The notes below the pieces were generated by a model that saw only the letters and a program-made list of their open reading frames with translations, had not been told where the DNA came from and did not search any database. Source: an uncultured Bacilli bacterium (GTDB taxonomy: Bacteria > Bacillota_I > Bacilli_A > RF39 > UBA660). Taken from it: a DNA stretch of 35,238 bases. Where the stretch lies: contig CALVUU010000048.1 in NCBI GenBank assembly GCA_944363655.1, positions 1 to 35,238 on the forward strand, given 5' to 3'. Position numbers and translations under genes: made by a program. Below are positions 24,549 through 33,181 of this stretch, piece by piece (position 1 is the stretch's first letter; every line of letters begins with the position of its first letter).

Positions 24549-24620
24549 AATCCTCAAGTTTAAGCATAAAGTTTAATATGGATATATTAAATCGTTTAAA
24601 AGTGCTTAAACTTGAGGATT
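24549..24620 (+). repeat. 72-base palindromic hairpin over the start of the next gene
   Basis: AATCCTCAAGTTTAAGCA (24549-24566) pairs perfectly with TGCTTAAACTTGAGGATT (24603-24620). Inside, TTTAATAT (24572-24579) pairs with ATATTAAA (24584-24591) around GGAT. T-rich sequence follows. The ATG at 24578 lies in the inner stem. It could be a terminator for the upstream gene, a translational control structure, or a small palindromic repeat element. Confidence 0.8.
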
Positions 24621-24949
24621 TTATTTGGATTACATACTTTTTTATCGCCGCTTTTGCAATAATTTCTAACTCCTATGAAAGAGATTATGTTAAAAATAAT
24701 AACATAATCTCTTATAAAAAAAGTAAAATGATTAATATAACTATTTTCTTTGTAGTATTTTTTATTTATCTTTATTTTGTGTTATTATTTACAACCGAAT
24801 TAAATAATATGGAAAAAAATTTTAATAATCCAAAATATCGCAATACTTTTTTACAATTAATTGCATCTCTTTTATTTTTAATCGGAGGTATAATTTATTT
24901 AATTCAAGAGATTTCATCAAATAATAGTGGAGAAATTGGTTTTATTTAG
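24578..24949 (+). CDS. Small three-helix membrane protein with hairpin-embedded start
   Basis: 123 residues when started at the ATG at 24578; no Shine-Dalgarno site is visible, and the start lies inside a long hairpin. The frame holds three hydrophobic helices (about 16-28, 49-70 and 88-108) joined by charged loops, and looks coding by composition. Its N-terminus may begin elsewhere, for instance at the GTG at 24602. It is convergent with pdaC and overlaps its end by 8 bases. Function unknown. Confidence 0.6.
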   Translation: MDILNRLKVLKLEDFIWITYFFIAAFAIISNSYERDYVKNNNIISYKKSKMINITIFFVVFFIYLYFVLLFTTELNNMEKNFNNPKYRNTFLQLIASLLFLIGGIIYLIQEISSNNSGEIGFI

Positions 24950-26159
24950 TAAAATAACGATAGGCTTTATGTAATTCTAAAGGTGTTTCATAATGGTTTG
25001 CCAAGTTAGATACTGTTACTACTTGGTATCCCTCAACATAAAGTTGGGGAAGAAGTTTTTGAATAGCTAAAACACTAGTTTTATGGATATCATGAAATAA
25101 CACTATAAAGCCAGAATTAATATTTTCTAAAACATAATTTGAAAGATAATCGCTATCCTTATGTCTCCAGTCTTCAGTATCGACATTCCAAAGGATAAAT
25201 GATGCATCTAAAGCATTTTTAATATCCCTATTAATAGCCCCATAGGGAGGACGAACTAAATTAAAAGATGTCCCCGTTATACTTTTTAATATTTCATTAC
25301 TTTCTATAAATTCATTTTTGATTGTATCTATATCTTGACGTAAAAAATTCTTATGAGCATAAGAGTGATACCCTATTTCATTACCACTATTAAAGACATT
25401 TAAAACAGTATCTCGATATTTTTCTAAGTTACTTCCTAACATAAAGAAAGTAGCATTTACTTTATTGTCATTTAAAATATTAACTAAATCATTAGTATAT
25501 GGACCTGGTCCATCATCGAATGTTAAGGCAATTAGTTTTTTATTTTCATTAATAACTGAACCATCTTCATTAGTATAATTACTATCTAAATCAACTATTA
25601 TATTTAAGTAATCTTTTATTTCGTTATAATTAACTGTTAGAAATAAGTTTTCTTTAGGCATTGGATCAATTTCATAACCATAATAATAAATTATTAATTC
25701 ATTATCTTTTAAGAAATAAATATTTTCTTTATCATTTAGACTGATAACATCAGCAATAAATTTAGGATATTTTAAATAGACTAATTCTTTTATTTTATTC
25801 CAAAATTGATTTTCATCACTGATTAAATCAGTAATATTTAATTCTTCTCCAGTTTTATAATCAAAAATATATGATTTATATTTATTTTCATTAATTGTTA
25901 AAATAGATGTTATTTCTTTTTTTATATCGACTTCTTCAATTAAATTTCCTTCATTAATTGTAGCAATAAATTCATCTATTTTACTACTTCTTTCAATATT
26001 TTTATTAGTAGGAATACTTGTATAATTATGTTTTAAATCTTCTGACATTTGCCTCATATAAAGGGTATTTTTAATTACCAAGAGTATAGATATCATAAAT
26101 ATAAAAGTTATTACAATATTTACTACAATAATTTTTTTATTTTTTAATTTGAACTTCAT
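24942..26159 (-). CDS. Membrane-anchored peptidoglycan/polysaccharide deacetylase, PdaC-like
   Basis: 405 residues. Residues about 8-28 are a membrane anchor. Residues about 95-200 match the DUF3298-type module seen in B. subtilis PdaC (TGEELNITDL, then a YYGYEIDPMP block). Residues about 208-395 are a NodB deacetylase domain: TFDDGP (catalytic Asp and metal Asp), HSYAH (two metal His), RPPYG, DTEDW, and FHDIH. All catalytic motifs are complete, so activity on cell-wall GlcNAc/MurNAc is likely. It lies at the end of a leftward run after an ABC exporter, 14 bases from it. Confidence 0.92.
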   Translation of the reverse strand: MKFKLKNKKIIVVNIVITFIFMISILLVIKNTLYMRQMSEDLKHNYTSIPTNKNIERSSKIDEFIATINEGNLIEEVDIKKEITSILTINENKYKSYIFDYKTGEELNITDLISDENQFWNKIKELVYLKYPKFIADVISLNDKENIYFLKDNELIIYYYGYEIDPMPKENLFLTVNYNEIKDYLNIIVDLDSNYTNEDGSVINENKKLIALTFDDGPGPYTNDLVNILNDNKVNATFFMLGSNLEKYRDTVLNVFNSGNEIGYHSYAHKNFLRQDIDTIKNEFIESNEILKSITGTSFNLVRPPYGAINRDIKNALDASFILWNVDTEDWRHKDSDYLSNYVLENINSGFIVLFHDIHKTSVLAIQKLLPQLYVEGYQVVTVSNLANHYETPLELHKAYRYFTK

Positions 26160-26173
26160 ACTGCCTCCGTTAA

Positions 26174-27613
26174 TTAAATATTTTTAATATCTTTGTGAAT
26201 AAAAGTAATAAAGGTAACTAATAACATAATTACTAAATATGTTATACATATTAAAGCAGAAAAAGTAGGAGTTACTCCAAATATAGAATTGCCTCCGAAA
26301 AGGAATTGGGTAAAATCCCAATTAGTAGTTACAAAATAATCAAGTATTTGAATATCATATGTAAGAGCAAAACCATTAATTATTTCGGAGGCAATAATAC
26401 CACAGAAAGTAATTGTTATAGCGAATGCTGTACTATTTAAAATAGTAGAACAAGCAAATGCTAAAGTAACTAATAATATTAACTCTGGCATATTGGCTAA
26501 AAAATTAAGTAAAAAATAGCCAAATACATTTAAAACTTCTATTTTATTTAAAGAGATATTATATACAACTGCAGGAATATTTAGAGAATCAAAGCCTAAA
26601 ATTATTCCTCCGATTATTAATTCGCAGAGCAAAATAAATAAAATAATAAGAGGAATACATAGTAATACTGTAAAGTATTTACTCCATAAAATAGTTGATC
26701 TTTTATGAGGAACTGTTAGTAAGGCTTTGATTGTTCCTCGGCTCATTTCTTCACTTACAATGCTACCCGCAATCATAATAGTAAATACTAATATTAAAAA
26801 TGAATATTCATTAAAAAAATTCATTATTACACTTCTTAAAGTATTACTACTTTTAGTATCGATTTTTTCTTCTAATATATACTTATTTTCATGATAATCT
26901 TTGATTATACTTTGATATTCTAAAGTATTAACATCTTCATAATAATAATCTGCCATAGAGTATAAAAGAGAATCAATATTTTCTATTGCTCTATTTAAAT
27001 AATCATTTTGATAAACAACATCATTTTCTAAGCGATAATTTACTAATTCTAATTGCTCACTTGCTATAAACAACTCTTTATTATATTTTTTTTCTTCAAT
27101 TGTACTTAAGTTAGATTCTTCTAAAATGCTTTTATATTCCGAAATACTTTTTTCTAATTCTTCTTTTTTTATTTCTACAAAGTATTGCCAGTTATTGGTA
27201 TATATAGCTTCTAGATAACTAGAAAGCTGGTCATTTAGTTTACTCGCTAAAACTTCATTTCCATCTTCCTTGTATACTTCCATATAATAAGCAATATCAG
27301 TATTTAAATATTCATTCATTAATATTTTTTTTTGCCAACTATCATTATCATATTTATAAGATAGATTATAACTATCTAGAAGAGCTAAATTGTAGGCGAA
27401 ATCTTCAACATTATCAACTGATGGATCATAATTATTTATAAAACTATTTACGGCATTTATATCGATTTGTTCATAAGTTGTAGCATTTTCTTGGTCATAA
27501 TAATGGTATATAACATTAGTAAGAATTACAAAAAATATTGCAACTATAATTATTATATAAGTACTCAATTTATGAAATAGTTTAAAAAATTCATTTTTTA
27601 TTAATTTAGTCAT
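26174..27613 (-). CDS. ABC-2 type exporter permease
   Basis: 479 residues. One helix near the N-terminus (about 17-38) is followed by a large outer domain of about 210 residues rich in Tyr, Asn and coiled-coil-like Glu/Lys stretches. Five further helices fill the C-terminal half, including EEMSRGTIKALLTVPHKRST, the cytosolic coupling segment typical of ABC-2 permeases. It overlaps the ATPase gene by 8 bases, so the two form one transporter. Substrate unknown; BceB-like or lantibiotic-immunity transporters share this plan. Confidence 0.9.
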   Translation of the reverse strand: MTKLIKNEFFKLFHKLSTYIIIIVAIFFVILTNVIYHYYDQENATTYEQIDINAVNSFINNYDPSVDNVEDFAYNLALLDSYNLSYKYDNDSWQKKILMNEYLNTDIAYYMEVYKEDGNEVLASKLNDQLSSYLEAIYTNNWQYFVEIKKEELEKSISEYKSILEESNLSTIEEKKYNKELFIASEQLELVNYRLENDVVYQNDYLNRAIENIDSLLYSMADYYYEDVNTLEYQSIIKDYHENKYILEEKIDTKSSNTLRSVIMNFFNEYSFLILVFTIMIAGSIVSEEMSRGTIKALLTVPHKRSTILWSKYFTVLLCIPLIILFILLCELIIGGIILGFDSLNIPAVVYNISLNKIEVLNVFGYFLLNFLANMPELILLVTLAFACSTILNSTAFAITITFCGIIASEIINGFALTYDIQILDYFVTTNWDFTQFLFGGNSIFGVTPTFSALICITYLVIMLLVTFITFIHKDIKNI

Positions 27614-28490
27614 GATCTTCCCCCGTCTTTCTTAAGAATGCTTCTTCTAAAGTTAATTCATCTTCTTTTACTTCATAAATATCAATTTTATTTTTAACTA
27701 GTTTTTTTATTATAGCAGCTACTTCTTTTTCCTCGGCATTAACTATAAAACTATTTTTCTTTATTTCATAAGCATCTTTAACTGGTAAATTAGAAGTATC
27801 ACTTACTTTAAAAATTACCCGATTAGCATTCTTTTTTAAATCTTTTAACTTACTAGATACAATAATTTTACCAGCATTAATAATACATACTTTATTGCAA
27901 AAACTTTCTAATTCCGCAAGATTATGACTCGATATTAGTATACCCATACCATCACTTGCTAATTTTTTTAGAAGAGCTCGTAAATCTTTTATTCCCTCAG
28001 GATCTAGGCCATTAGTTGGTTCATCTAAAATTAAGATATTAGGTTCATTTAAAAGTGCTCTTGCTATACCTAAACGTTCACGCATTCCTAGAGAATATTT
28101 ACTTACCTTATCATTAATACGATTATCTAGACCTACATATTTAACTATTTTTTTTATTTGTTCATCAGTTATATCTTTATAACAATCTGCAATAAGACGT
28201 AAATTTTGCCAACCGGTTAAATACATGTAAAAATCAGGATTTTCAACAATAGAACCTACCTTAGCTATGGCTTTAGTGTATTCTTTATTTATATTATAAC
28301 CATTAATTAATACTCTACCGGAATCTATTTTTTGTAATCCTAAAATAAGTTTAATAGTTGTTGTTTTACCACTACCATTAGGCCCAATGAAAGCTAAAAT
28401 ATCACCAGGAAATATAGTAAAAGAAACATTATTTAAAATTTGTTTTTTTCCAAATGATTTTGATAAATTAAGACATTCTAGTAATTTCAT
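27606..28490 (-). CDS. ABC transporter ATP-binding protein
   Basis: 294 residues from the ATG at 28490, with GAGGTGG upstream; a GTG 9 bases earlier overlaps that site. Walker A GPNGSGKTT (about 36-44), ABC signature SLGMRERLGIARAL (about 137), Walker B LILDEPTNGLDPEG, and an H-loop in SSHNLAELE are complete. The C-terminal 80 residues form the regulatory tail common in ABC-2 drug/bacteriocin exporters. It energises the permease encoded just downstream. Confidence 0.95.
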   Translation of the reverse strand: MKLLECLNLSKSFGKKQILNNVSFTIFPGDILAFIGPNGSGKTTTIKLILGLQKIDSGRVLINGYNINKEYTKAIAKVGSIVENPDFYMYLTGWQNLRLIADCYKDITDEQIKKIVKYVGLDNRINDKVSKYSLGMRERLGIARALLNEPNILILDEPTNGLDPEGIKDLRALLKKLASDGMGILISSHNLAELESFCNKVCIINAGKIIVSSKLKDLKKNANRVIFKVSDTSNLPVKDAYEIKKNSFIVNAEEKEVAAIIKKLVKNKIDIYEVKEDELTLEEAFLRKTGEDHD

Positions 28491-28542
28491 AAATACCACC
28501 TCTACTTATTATATATTGCACTAAGTACTCTATTTCCTTTTT

Positions 28543-29409
28543 TTATCTATTAAAAACTTGTAAATAAACCTCTTTTAAGCGATCATTTGATATATGGGTA
28601 TATATACCTGTTGTATTTAATGAGGCATGTCCTAGTAATTCTTGAACAGTTTTAATATCAGCTCCATTATTTAATAAATGCGTTGCAAAGGTATGTCTTA
28701 ATGTATGGGGAGTTACATGAGTTTTTAAAGATAAATTTTTAACTAATTCTTTAATGATGTTTTCAACATCATTAATACTTAAATGTTTTTTTTTGTCATT
28801 TAAAAACAAATATTTACTATCTTTATTAAAACCAGTTTTTAAATACTTATTTAAGTAATCTTGGGCATATTCACCATAATAGACAACTCGCATTTTTTTA
28901 CCCTTACCCATTATTTTAATCGATTTATTAGAAAAATTTATATCTATTAATTTAATATTAATTAATTCACTAACTCGGCATCCCGTTGCATAAAACATTT
29001 CAATTAAAAGTCTATTACGCAAACCAATCGGAGTACTAGTATCAATATTATCTAATATTTTAGATAATTCTTCATAACTTAAATAATTAGGTAATTTTTT
29101 TTCTAATTTAGGATTACGAATACTATTAAATATATTATTATCAATTATACCTTTAGTAAGTAAATAGTTATAAAAGCTACGAATAGCACTAATTCTTCTC
29201 GCAATAGTACTATTTTTTAATTTAGATTCATCTAAATACTTTAAATATCCTCTTATATCTTGTCTATTTATTTTTAAATAATCGATATTATTTTTATTGA
29301 TAAAGCAAAAAAAGTCAGCTAGATCTTTTTTATAGCTGTCAATAGTATTGGGTGAAAAATTTAATTCTTTATCTAAATATATTAAAAAATTAACGTTCTC
29401 TTGTTTCAT
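28543..29409 (-). CDS. Tyrosine recombinase XerC/XerD
   Basis: 288 residues. The N-terminal SAM-like core-binding domain (about 1-95) is followed by the catalytic domain. It holds Arg in TGCRVSEL (about 144), Lys in GKGKKMR, H-x-x-R in HTLRHTFATHL (about 236), His in LLGHAS (about 261) and the nucleophile Tyr in GIYTH (about 268). All residues are present. It resolves chromosome dimers at dif. XerC and XerD cannot be told apart by eye, and no dif site is evident. Start ATG at 29409 overlaps the upstream gene by 20 bases. Confidence 0.92.
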   Translation of the reverse strand: MKQENVNFLIYLDKELNFSPNTIDSYKKDLADFFCFINKNNIDYLKINRQDIRGYLKYLDESKLKNSTIARRISAIRSFYNYLLTKGIIDNNIFNSIRNPKLEKKLPNYLSYEELSKILDNIDTSTPIGLRNRLLIEMFYATGCRVSELINIKLIDINFSNKSIKIMGKGKKMRVVYYGEYAQDYLNKYLKTGFNKDSKYLFLNDKKKHLSINDVENIIKELVKNLSLKTHVTPHTLRHTFATHLLNNGADIKTVQELLGHASLNTTGIYTHISNDRLKEVYLQVFNR

Positions 29410-29773
29410 AAGCCTCACTTACTTTTTTTATACTTAGTAAAATATCATTCTTAAAAGTATATAATTCATTTTCCCGAATATTTAAAGCAACAATATCATT
29501 ATTAATATCTGAATCATGATAGTTAGTTTTGAATAAACGTTTATTTTCTTTCTTTTCTTCATAAATATCTTGTAATTCATTATCAATGCTTAATAACGCA
29601 TTTGAGGCATATAAATTAAAAACTTCCGGAGATACAGGATTCATGAGCGCAATTTCGGCATCACTTAAATCGCTAAATTCAGGATGCATTGTTCTATATT
29701 CAACAACTAAATCCCTTTGGGCTTTGGTATAAATCATTTTATAACCTTGATTATCTAAAAAATTAATATCCAT
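29390..29773 (-). CDS. Uncharacterised small protein overlapping xer
   Basis: 127 residues, soluble, Glu/Asp/Asn-rich with helix-prone stretches (ELQDIYEEKKENKRL). No family recognised. Its end overlaps the recombinase gene by 20 bases, so the two are likely translated together. It lies just after the 212-aa secreted-domain gene, 12 bases apart. No signal peptide. A partner or regulator role for the recombinase is conceivable but unsupported. Confidence 0.7.
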   Translation of the reverse strand: MDINFLDNQGYKMIYTKAQRDLVVEYRTMHPEFSDLSDAEIALMNPVSPEVFNLYASNALLSIDNELQDIYEEKKENKRLFKTNYHDSDINNDIVALNIRENELYTFKNDILLSIKKVSEAYETRER

Positions 29774-29785
29774 TATTAACTCCCT

Positions 29786-30424
29786 TTATAAAACTTGTTC
29801 TAAACGTAGAATACCATTTAAACTTTTTCCAGTATTACCTTGTTGATTACTATCTAAATTTACTAAAGTTACTTCAACATTCCATATATCTTCTTCTTCA
29901 CTATCAGTACTAATTTCATAATTATAAGCCAAATAATATCTACCTAAAGCATTTGTTATATCAAATCCACTTATTTCATTACCTTCCCCATCAATAACAG
30001 TAACATATTCTAAACCATCTATTTGAGTAACTATATTACCATCAGGATCAGTTACACTAAGTAATAATTCTGATGTTTTTTCCTGTGTTGTATAAGTAAA
30101 CTCATTTTCTGCTATTTCTAAATAAATCATGTAATTATGACTAACTGGTTCATTTAAATTATTAGCCTTTAATAAAACACTTCCTTCAGTTGCATCACTT
30201 AAATTACCCATAAACGCACCAAAATTATCTTCATTTGCCAAAATATTAATTGGTTCGCCAGCACTAAAAATTAGCCATTCTGTTGTTGCCGCTTGAGTTT
30301 TAATTTGTGGAGTTACCGTCGATACTTGAATTAAAGCAAAATAAGCATAGGTTGCGCTGGAAAGCATTACTACTAATATAAGTACATAAACAATCAATAA
30401 TATTCTTTTTAATTTTTTATTCAT
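29786..30424 (-). CDS. Secreted SipW-signal protein, single-domain member of the adhesin family
   Basis: 212 residues. Residues about 7-29 are a SipW-type signal segment ending SSATYAYF. The rest is the same beta-rich domain found in the two large adhesins: NLSDATEGSVLLKA, FTYTTQEK, VTDPDGN, GFDITNALG, and the VTLVNLDSNQQGNTG end. No FN3 repeats or C-terminal domain follow. TasA-like matrix proteins are the nearest concept, but that relation is inference. Embedded in the murG-to-xer run, unlike its two larger relatives. Confidence 0.85.
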   Translation of the reverse strand: MNKKLKRILLIVYVLILVVMLSSATYAYFALIQVSTVTPQIKTQAATTEWLIFSAGEPINILANEDNFGAFMGNLSDATEGSVLLKANNLNEPVSHNYMIYLEIAENEFTYTTQEKTSELLLSVTDPDGNIVTQIDGLEYVTVIDGEGNEISGFDITNALGRYYLAYNYEISTDSEEEDIWNVEVTLVNLDSNQQGNTGKSLNGILRLEQVL

Positions 30425-30491
30425 TATTATTCCCCATTACTTTATTTATTCTCTACTAAAAGAATAACATTATTCAACATAAAAATCAAGT

Positions 30492-30968
30492 TTATATTTC
30501 TTTATTTTTTTTAAGTATTTTAATTAACCAAATATAAATTGGTACTATAATATTTAATATTAAAGTTAAAGTACATGTATTAAATAAATTCTTAGTAATT
30601 ACCATGTAAGTAAATGTAACAAGTATTAAAAAAACAGCTCCAGAATAGTAAATAAGTTCCTTTTTTAATTCTATTTTTGGTGATTTATAATTATCAATTA
30701 AATCATAAACGACATAAACTATATTAGTAAGTACTATTAATATATATAAATACGGTAATACCCTGTTATCAGCAAAATCATTATATATTAAGTAAACTAT
30801 TAAAAAAAATAGACTATCAATTCTAATGATATGAAAAGGTTTTTTAATAATTAATTCTTTAGTATATTCTTCTGCATATTTATTTTTACGACCTATTTCG
30901 CGATTTACAAACAAAAATAAATAGATAATCCATAAAATTAAACCAATATATTCCATTACTTCTATCAT
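30492..30968 (-). CDS. Small polytopic membrane protein
   Basis: 158 residues with about five hydrophobic helices: IGLILWIIYLFLFV near the start, then segments near 50-68, 75-90, 107-125 and 132-152. No motif recognised. Its ATG overlaps the queH stop by 4 bases (ATGA), so it is translationally coupled to that gene. A MEYIG start 12 bases later is possible. Function unknown. Confidence 0.75.
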   Translation of the reverse strand: MIEVMEYIGLILWIIYLFLFVNREIGRKNKYAEEYTKELIIKKPFHIIRIDSLFFLIVYLIYNDFADNRVLPYLYILIVLTNIVYVVYDLIDNYKSPKIELKKELIYYSGAVFLILVTFTYMVITKNLFNTCTLTLILNIIVPIYIWLIKILKKNKEI

Positions 30969-31558
30969 AATCTAACTCTCCCAAATTCACAACCGCAATA
31001 ATCCTGACGGTATAAATTGTATTCTTTACTTAATTCAATACTTTTTTTATAACCATCTTTTTTCTTAAAATCACTATATAAATATTTTACACCATAAATA
31101 CTTTCTAATAAAGCCCCAATTTTATTAATGCAATCACTATTTTTATGAGGACTTACAGTTAGGGTTGTTCCGAAATAATCAAAATGTTTTTCGTGGGCAA
31201 TAGTTGCAGTATGTTCCAAACGCAATTTAAAACATACTGCACATCTAGCCCCACCTTCTAATTCATGTTCTAAACCAACAACCCTAGTGCGAAAATCGGC
31301 ATTATTATAATCACAATCCATGAATTTAATATGTTGATTGTTAAATTCTTTAATAAATCTAATTTGTTCATTTTTACGTTTATAGTACTCTTCCATTGGT
31401 TCAATATTGGGATTATAATATAAAACAGTTATATCAAAATATTTTACTAAAATAGTTAAAACAGTTGTTGAACAAGGTCCACAACAACTATGAAGCAATA
31501 ATTTAGGACGAGTTGTAAGAGAATCAATTATTTCTTGCATTTTAATTTGATAATTCAT
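30965..31558 (-). CDS. queH: Epoxyqueuosine reductase QueH
   Basis: 197 residues from the ATG at 31558, with AAGGTG upstream and overlapping the divIB end; an in-frame ATG at 31600 is less likely. QueH reduces epoxyqueuosine to queuosine in tRNA wobble positions with a cofactor-bearing Cys/iron-sulfur site. HSCCGPCS (about 24-31), RCAVCFKLRL (about 104-113) and the terminal YCGCEFG carry the conserved Cys residues. Length is typical. No other queuosine genes are in the window, so precursor may be salvaged. Confidence 0.93.
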   Translation of the reverse strand: MNYQIKMQEIIDSLTTRPKLLLHSCCGPCSTTVLTILVKYFDITVLYYNPNIEPMEEYYKRKNEQIRFIKEFNNQHIKFMDCDYNNADFRTRVVGLEHELEGGARCAVCFKLRLEHTATIAHEKHFDYFGTTLTVSPHKNSDCINKIGALLESIYGVKYLYSDFKKKDGYKKSIELSKEYNLYRQDYCGCEFGRVRL

Positions 31559-32309
31559 CTTCTTCACCTTCTTCATTATTTTTACTAGCAAGAGATGCAA
31601 ATGATGTAAAAGTTATGGTATTATTACTAGAATAAACTCCATCTAAATGAAGTACACCTAATTCATCTAAACTAGAATAAATAACTTTATATTTATTTAA
31701 ATTTTCAAAATTAACTAAATCAATATAGACATGATTACCATCTTTCATTCTTAATATAAATCTACTATCATTAATAGTAATATCTTCTTTAATATCAGGA
31801 CTATATTCTATTTCGCTAATTAATTGAATAATATCCATATCTATTTCTCGCATTTTTTGAATTAACTTTTTATATATATCACTTGGTACATAATTAACTA
31901 AAGTTGGTAAACCAATTATATCAGTTTTTTTAGTTACTTCCTCTTCATTAGATAAAGCAATACTATTATTTAAAACATTATAAAATAAAGGAGTTGATTC
32001 ATAAACAGTTATTGTAATTGATCCATTAATACTTTTATTTACTTTAACACTTTCAATAAAATCTAAAGATTCTACTTTGGCAATAATTTTTTGGCTATTA
32101 AGGCGAAAGATGGCAGGATTTTCTTTAATACCTGCCGCCGTAATAATTTCGGAATCAGATACTATATTATTACCAATAATAAAGATATTTTTAATAGGTA
32201 AAGTTAGAAAATAATAAAAAGCCATTATAATTAAGTATAATGTTAATAAGATAACTAATAGGGCTTTTTTATTTAATTTTCTCCTTACTTTTTTTTCTTC
32301 CATTTCCAT
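31542..32309 (-). CDS. divIB: Cell division protein DivIB/FtsQ
   Basis: 255 residues from the ATG at 32309, which overlaps the murB stop (TGATG); an ATG 6 bases on is possible. A basic cytosolic stub (EEKKVRRKLNKK) leads into one membrane helix (about 16-37). A POTRA domain follows: IKNIFIIGNNIVSDSEII, then ESVKVNKSI and ITVYESTPL. A beta domain closes the protein. It stabilises the divisome with FtsL and DivIC. The place after murB is usual in Bacillota division clusters. Confidence 0.92.
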   Translation of the reverse strand: MEMEEKKVRRKLNKKALLVILLTLYLIIMAFYYFLTLPIKNIFIIGNNIVSDSEIITAAGIKENPAIFRLNSQKIIAKVESLDFIESVKVNKSINGSITITVYESTPLFYNVLNNSIALSNEEEVTKKTDIIGLPTLVNYVPSDIYKKLIQKMREIDMDIIQLISEIEYSPDIKEDITINDSRFILRMKDGNHVYIDLVNFENLNKYKVIYSSLDELGVLHLDGVYSSNNTITFTSFASLASKNNEEGEEDELSN

Positions 32310-33181
32310 CACCAAATAATTTGTTGTTGTTCTAACTGTAAATCGACATTATAATTCTTTTTTACTTCTTTTTTTATAATATTAACTAATTCTATTATAT
32401 CACGACTTGTTGCATTATTATAGTTAATAATAAAATTAGCATGTTTATCTGATACTTTGGCTCCACCATAAGATAATCCTTTTAAACCGGAGTGTTCAAT
32501 CATGTATCCTGCCGATAAGCCAGGAGGATTTTTAAAAACAGATCCAGCGTTTTTAGATTTTAAAGGTTGAGTTACCTGACGTTTCTTAGCATTTTCAGCA
32601 ATTTTTTCTTGCATTTCTGCTACATTTCCTTTAATACCTTTAAATTCGCCAGCTATTATAATAACGTTTTTCTTTTTAAATTCTGTTTCCCGGTAATCAT
32701 AAGAAATATCTTCTTTTTTTAATTTTAAAATATTTCCTTCTTCATCTATAATGGTTACACTAATTAAATAATCAAATATAGATACACCATTTGCTCCAGC
32801 ATTACCCCTGATAGCTCCACCGAGTAAACCAGGAATTCCCATTAATGGTCCGTAATTGGTATAGCCATCATTTAAAAGTAATTTAACAAATCTTGCAAGG
32901 GGTAAACCAGCGCCAGCAGAAATTACATCTTTATTAATCTCAAAGTTATCAAGATAATCTAATTTAATTATTACTCCTAAAAAATCTTGATCTGGTAAAA
33001 TAACATTTGAACCACTTCCTAAAATTAACCAAGGAATATTATTATCTTTTAAATATTTAAGTAATTTTTGTAAGTTTTTAACTGATTTAGGATATATTAA
33101 ATACTTAGCATATCCGCCGATACCATAAGTATTATATTTTTTTAAATCGACATTTTCTTCTAAAATACCAAATTGTTTCAT
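32309..33181 (-). CDS. murB: UDP-N-acetylenolpyruvoylglucosamine reductase MurB
   Basis: 290 residues. It makes UDP-MurNAc with FAD and NADPH, early in peptidoglycan synthesis. FAD-binding motifs NTYGIGG (about 17-23), LGSGSNVI, and GIPGLLGGAIRGNAGANG are present. YRETEFK places it in the type II MurB group. The substrate and proton-relay segments are NAGSVFKNPPG and HSGLKG-x-x-YGGAKVSDKHANFIIN. Overlaps murG by 4 bases and divIB by 1, so tightly coupled. Confidence 0.96.
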   Translation of the reverse strand: MKQFGILEENVDLKKYNTYGIGGYAKYLIYPKSVKNLQKLLKYLKDNNIPWLILGSGSNVILPDQDFLGVIIKLDYLDNFEINKDVISAGAGLPLARFVKLLLNDGYTNYGPLMGIPGLLGGAIRGNAGANGVSIFDYLISVTIIDEEGNILKLKKEDISYDYRETEFKKKNVIIIAGEFKGIKGNVAEMQEKIAENAKKRQVTQPLKSKNAGSVFKNPPGLSAGYMIEHSGLKGLSYGGAKVSDKHANFIINYNNATSRDIIELVNIIKKEVKKNYNVDLQLEQQQIIW

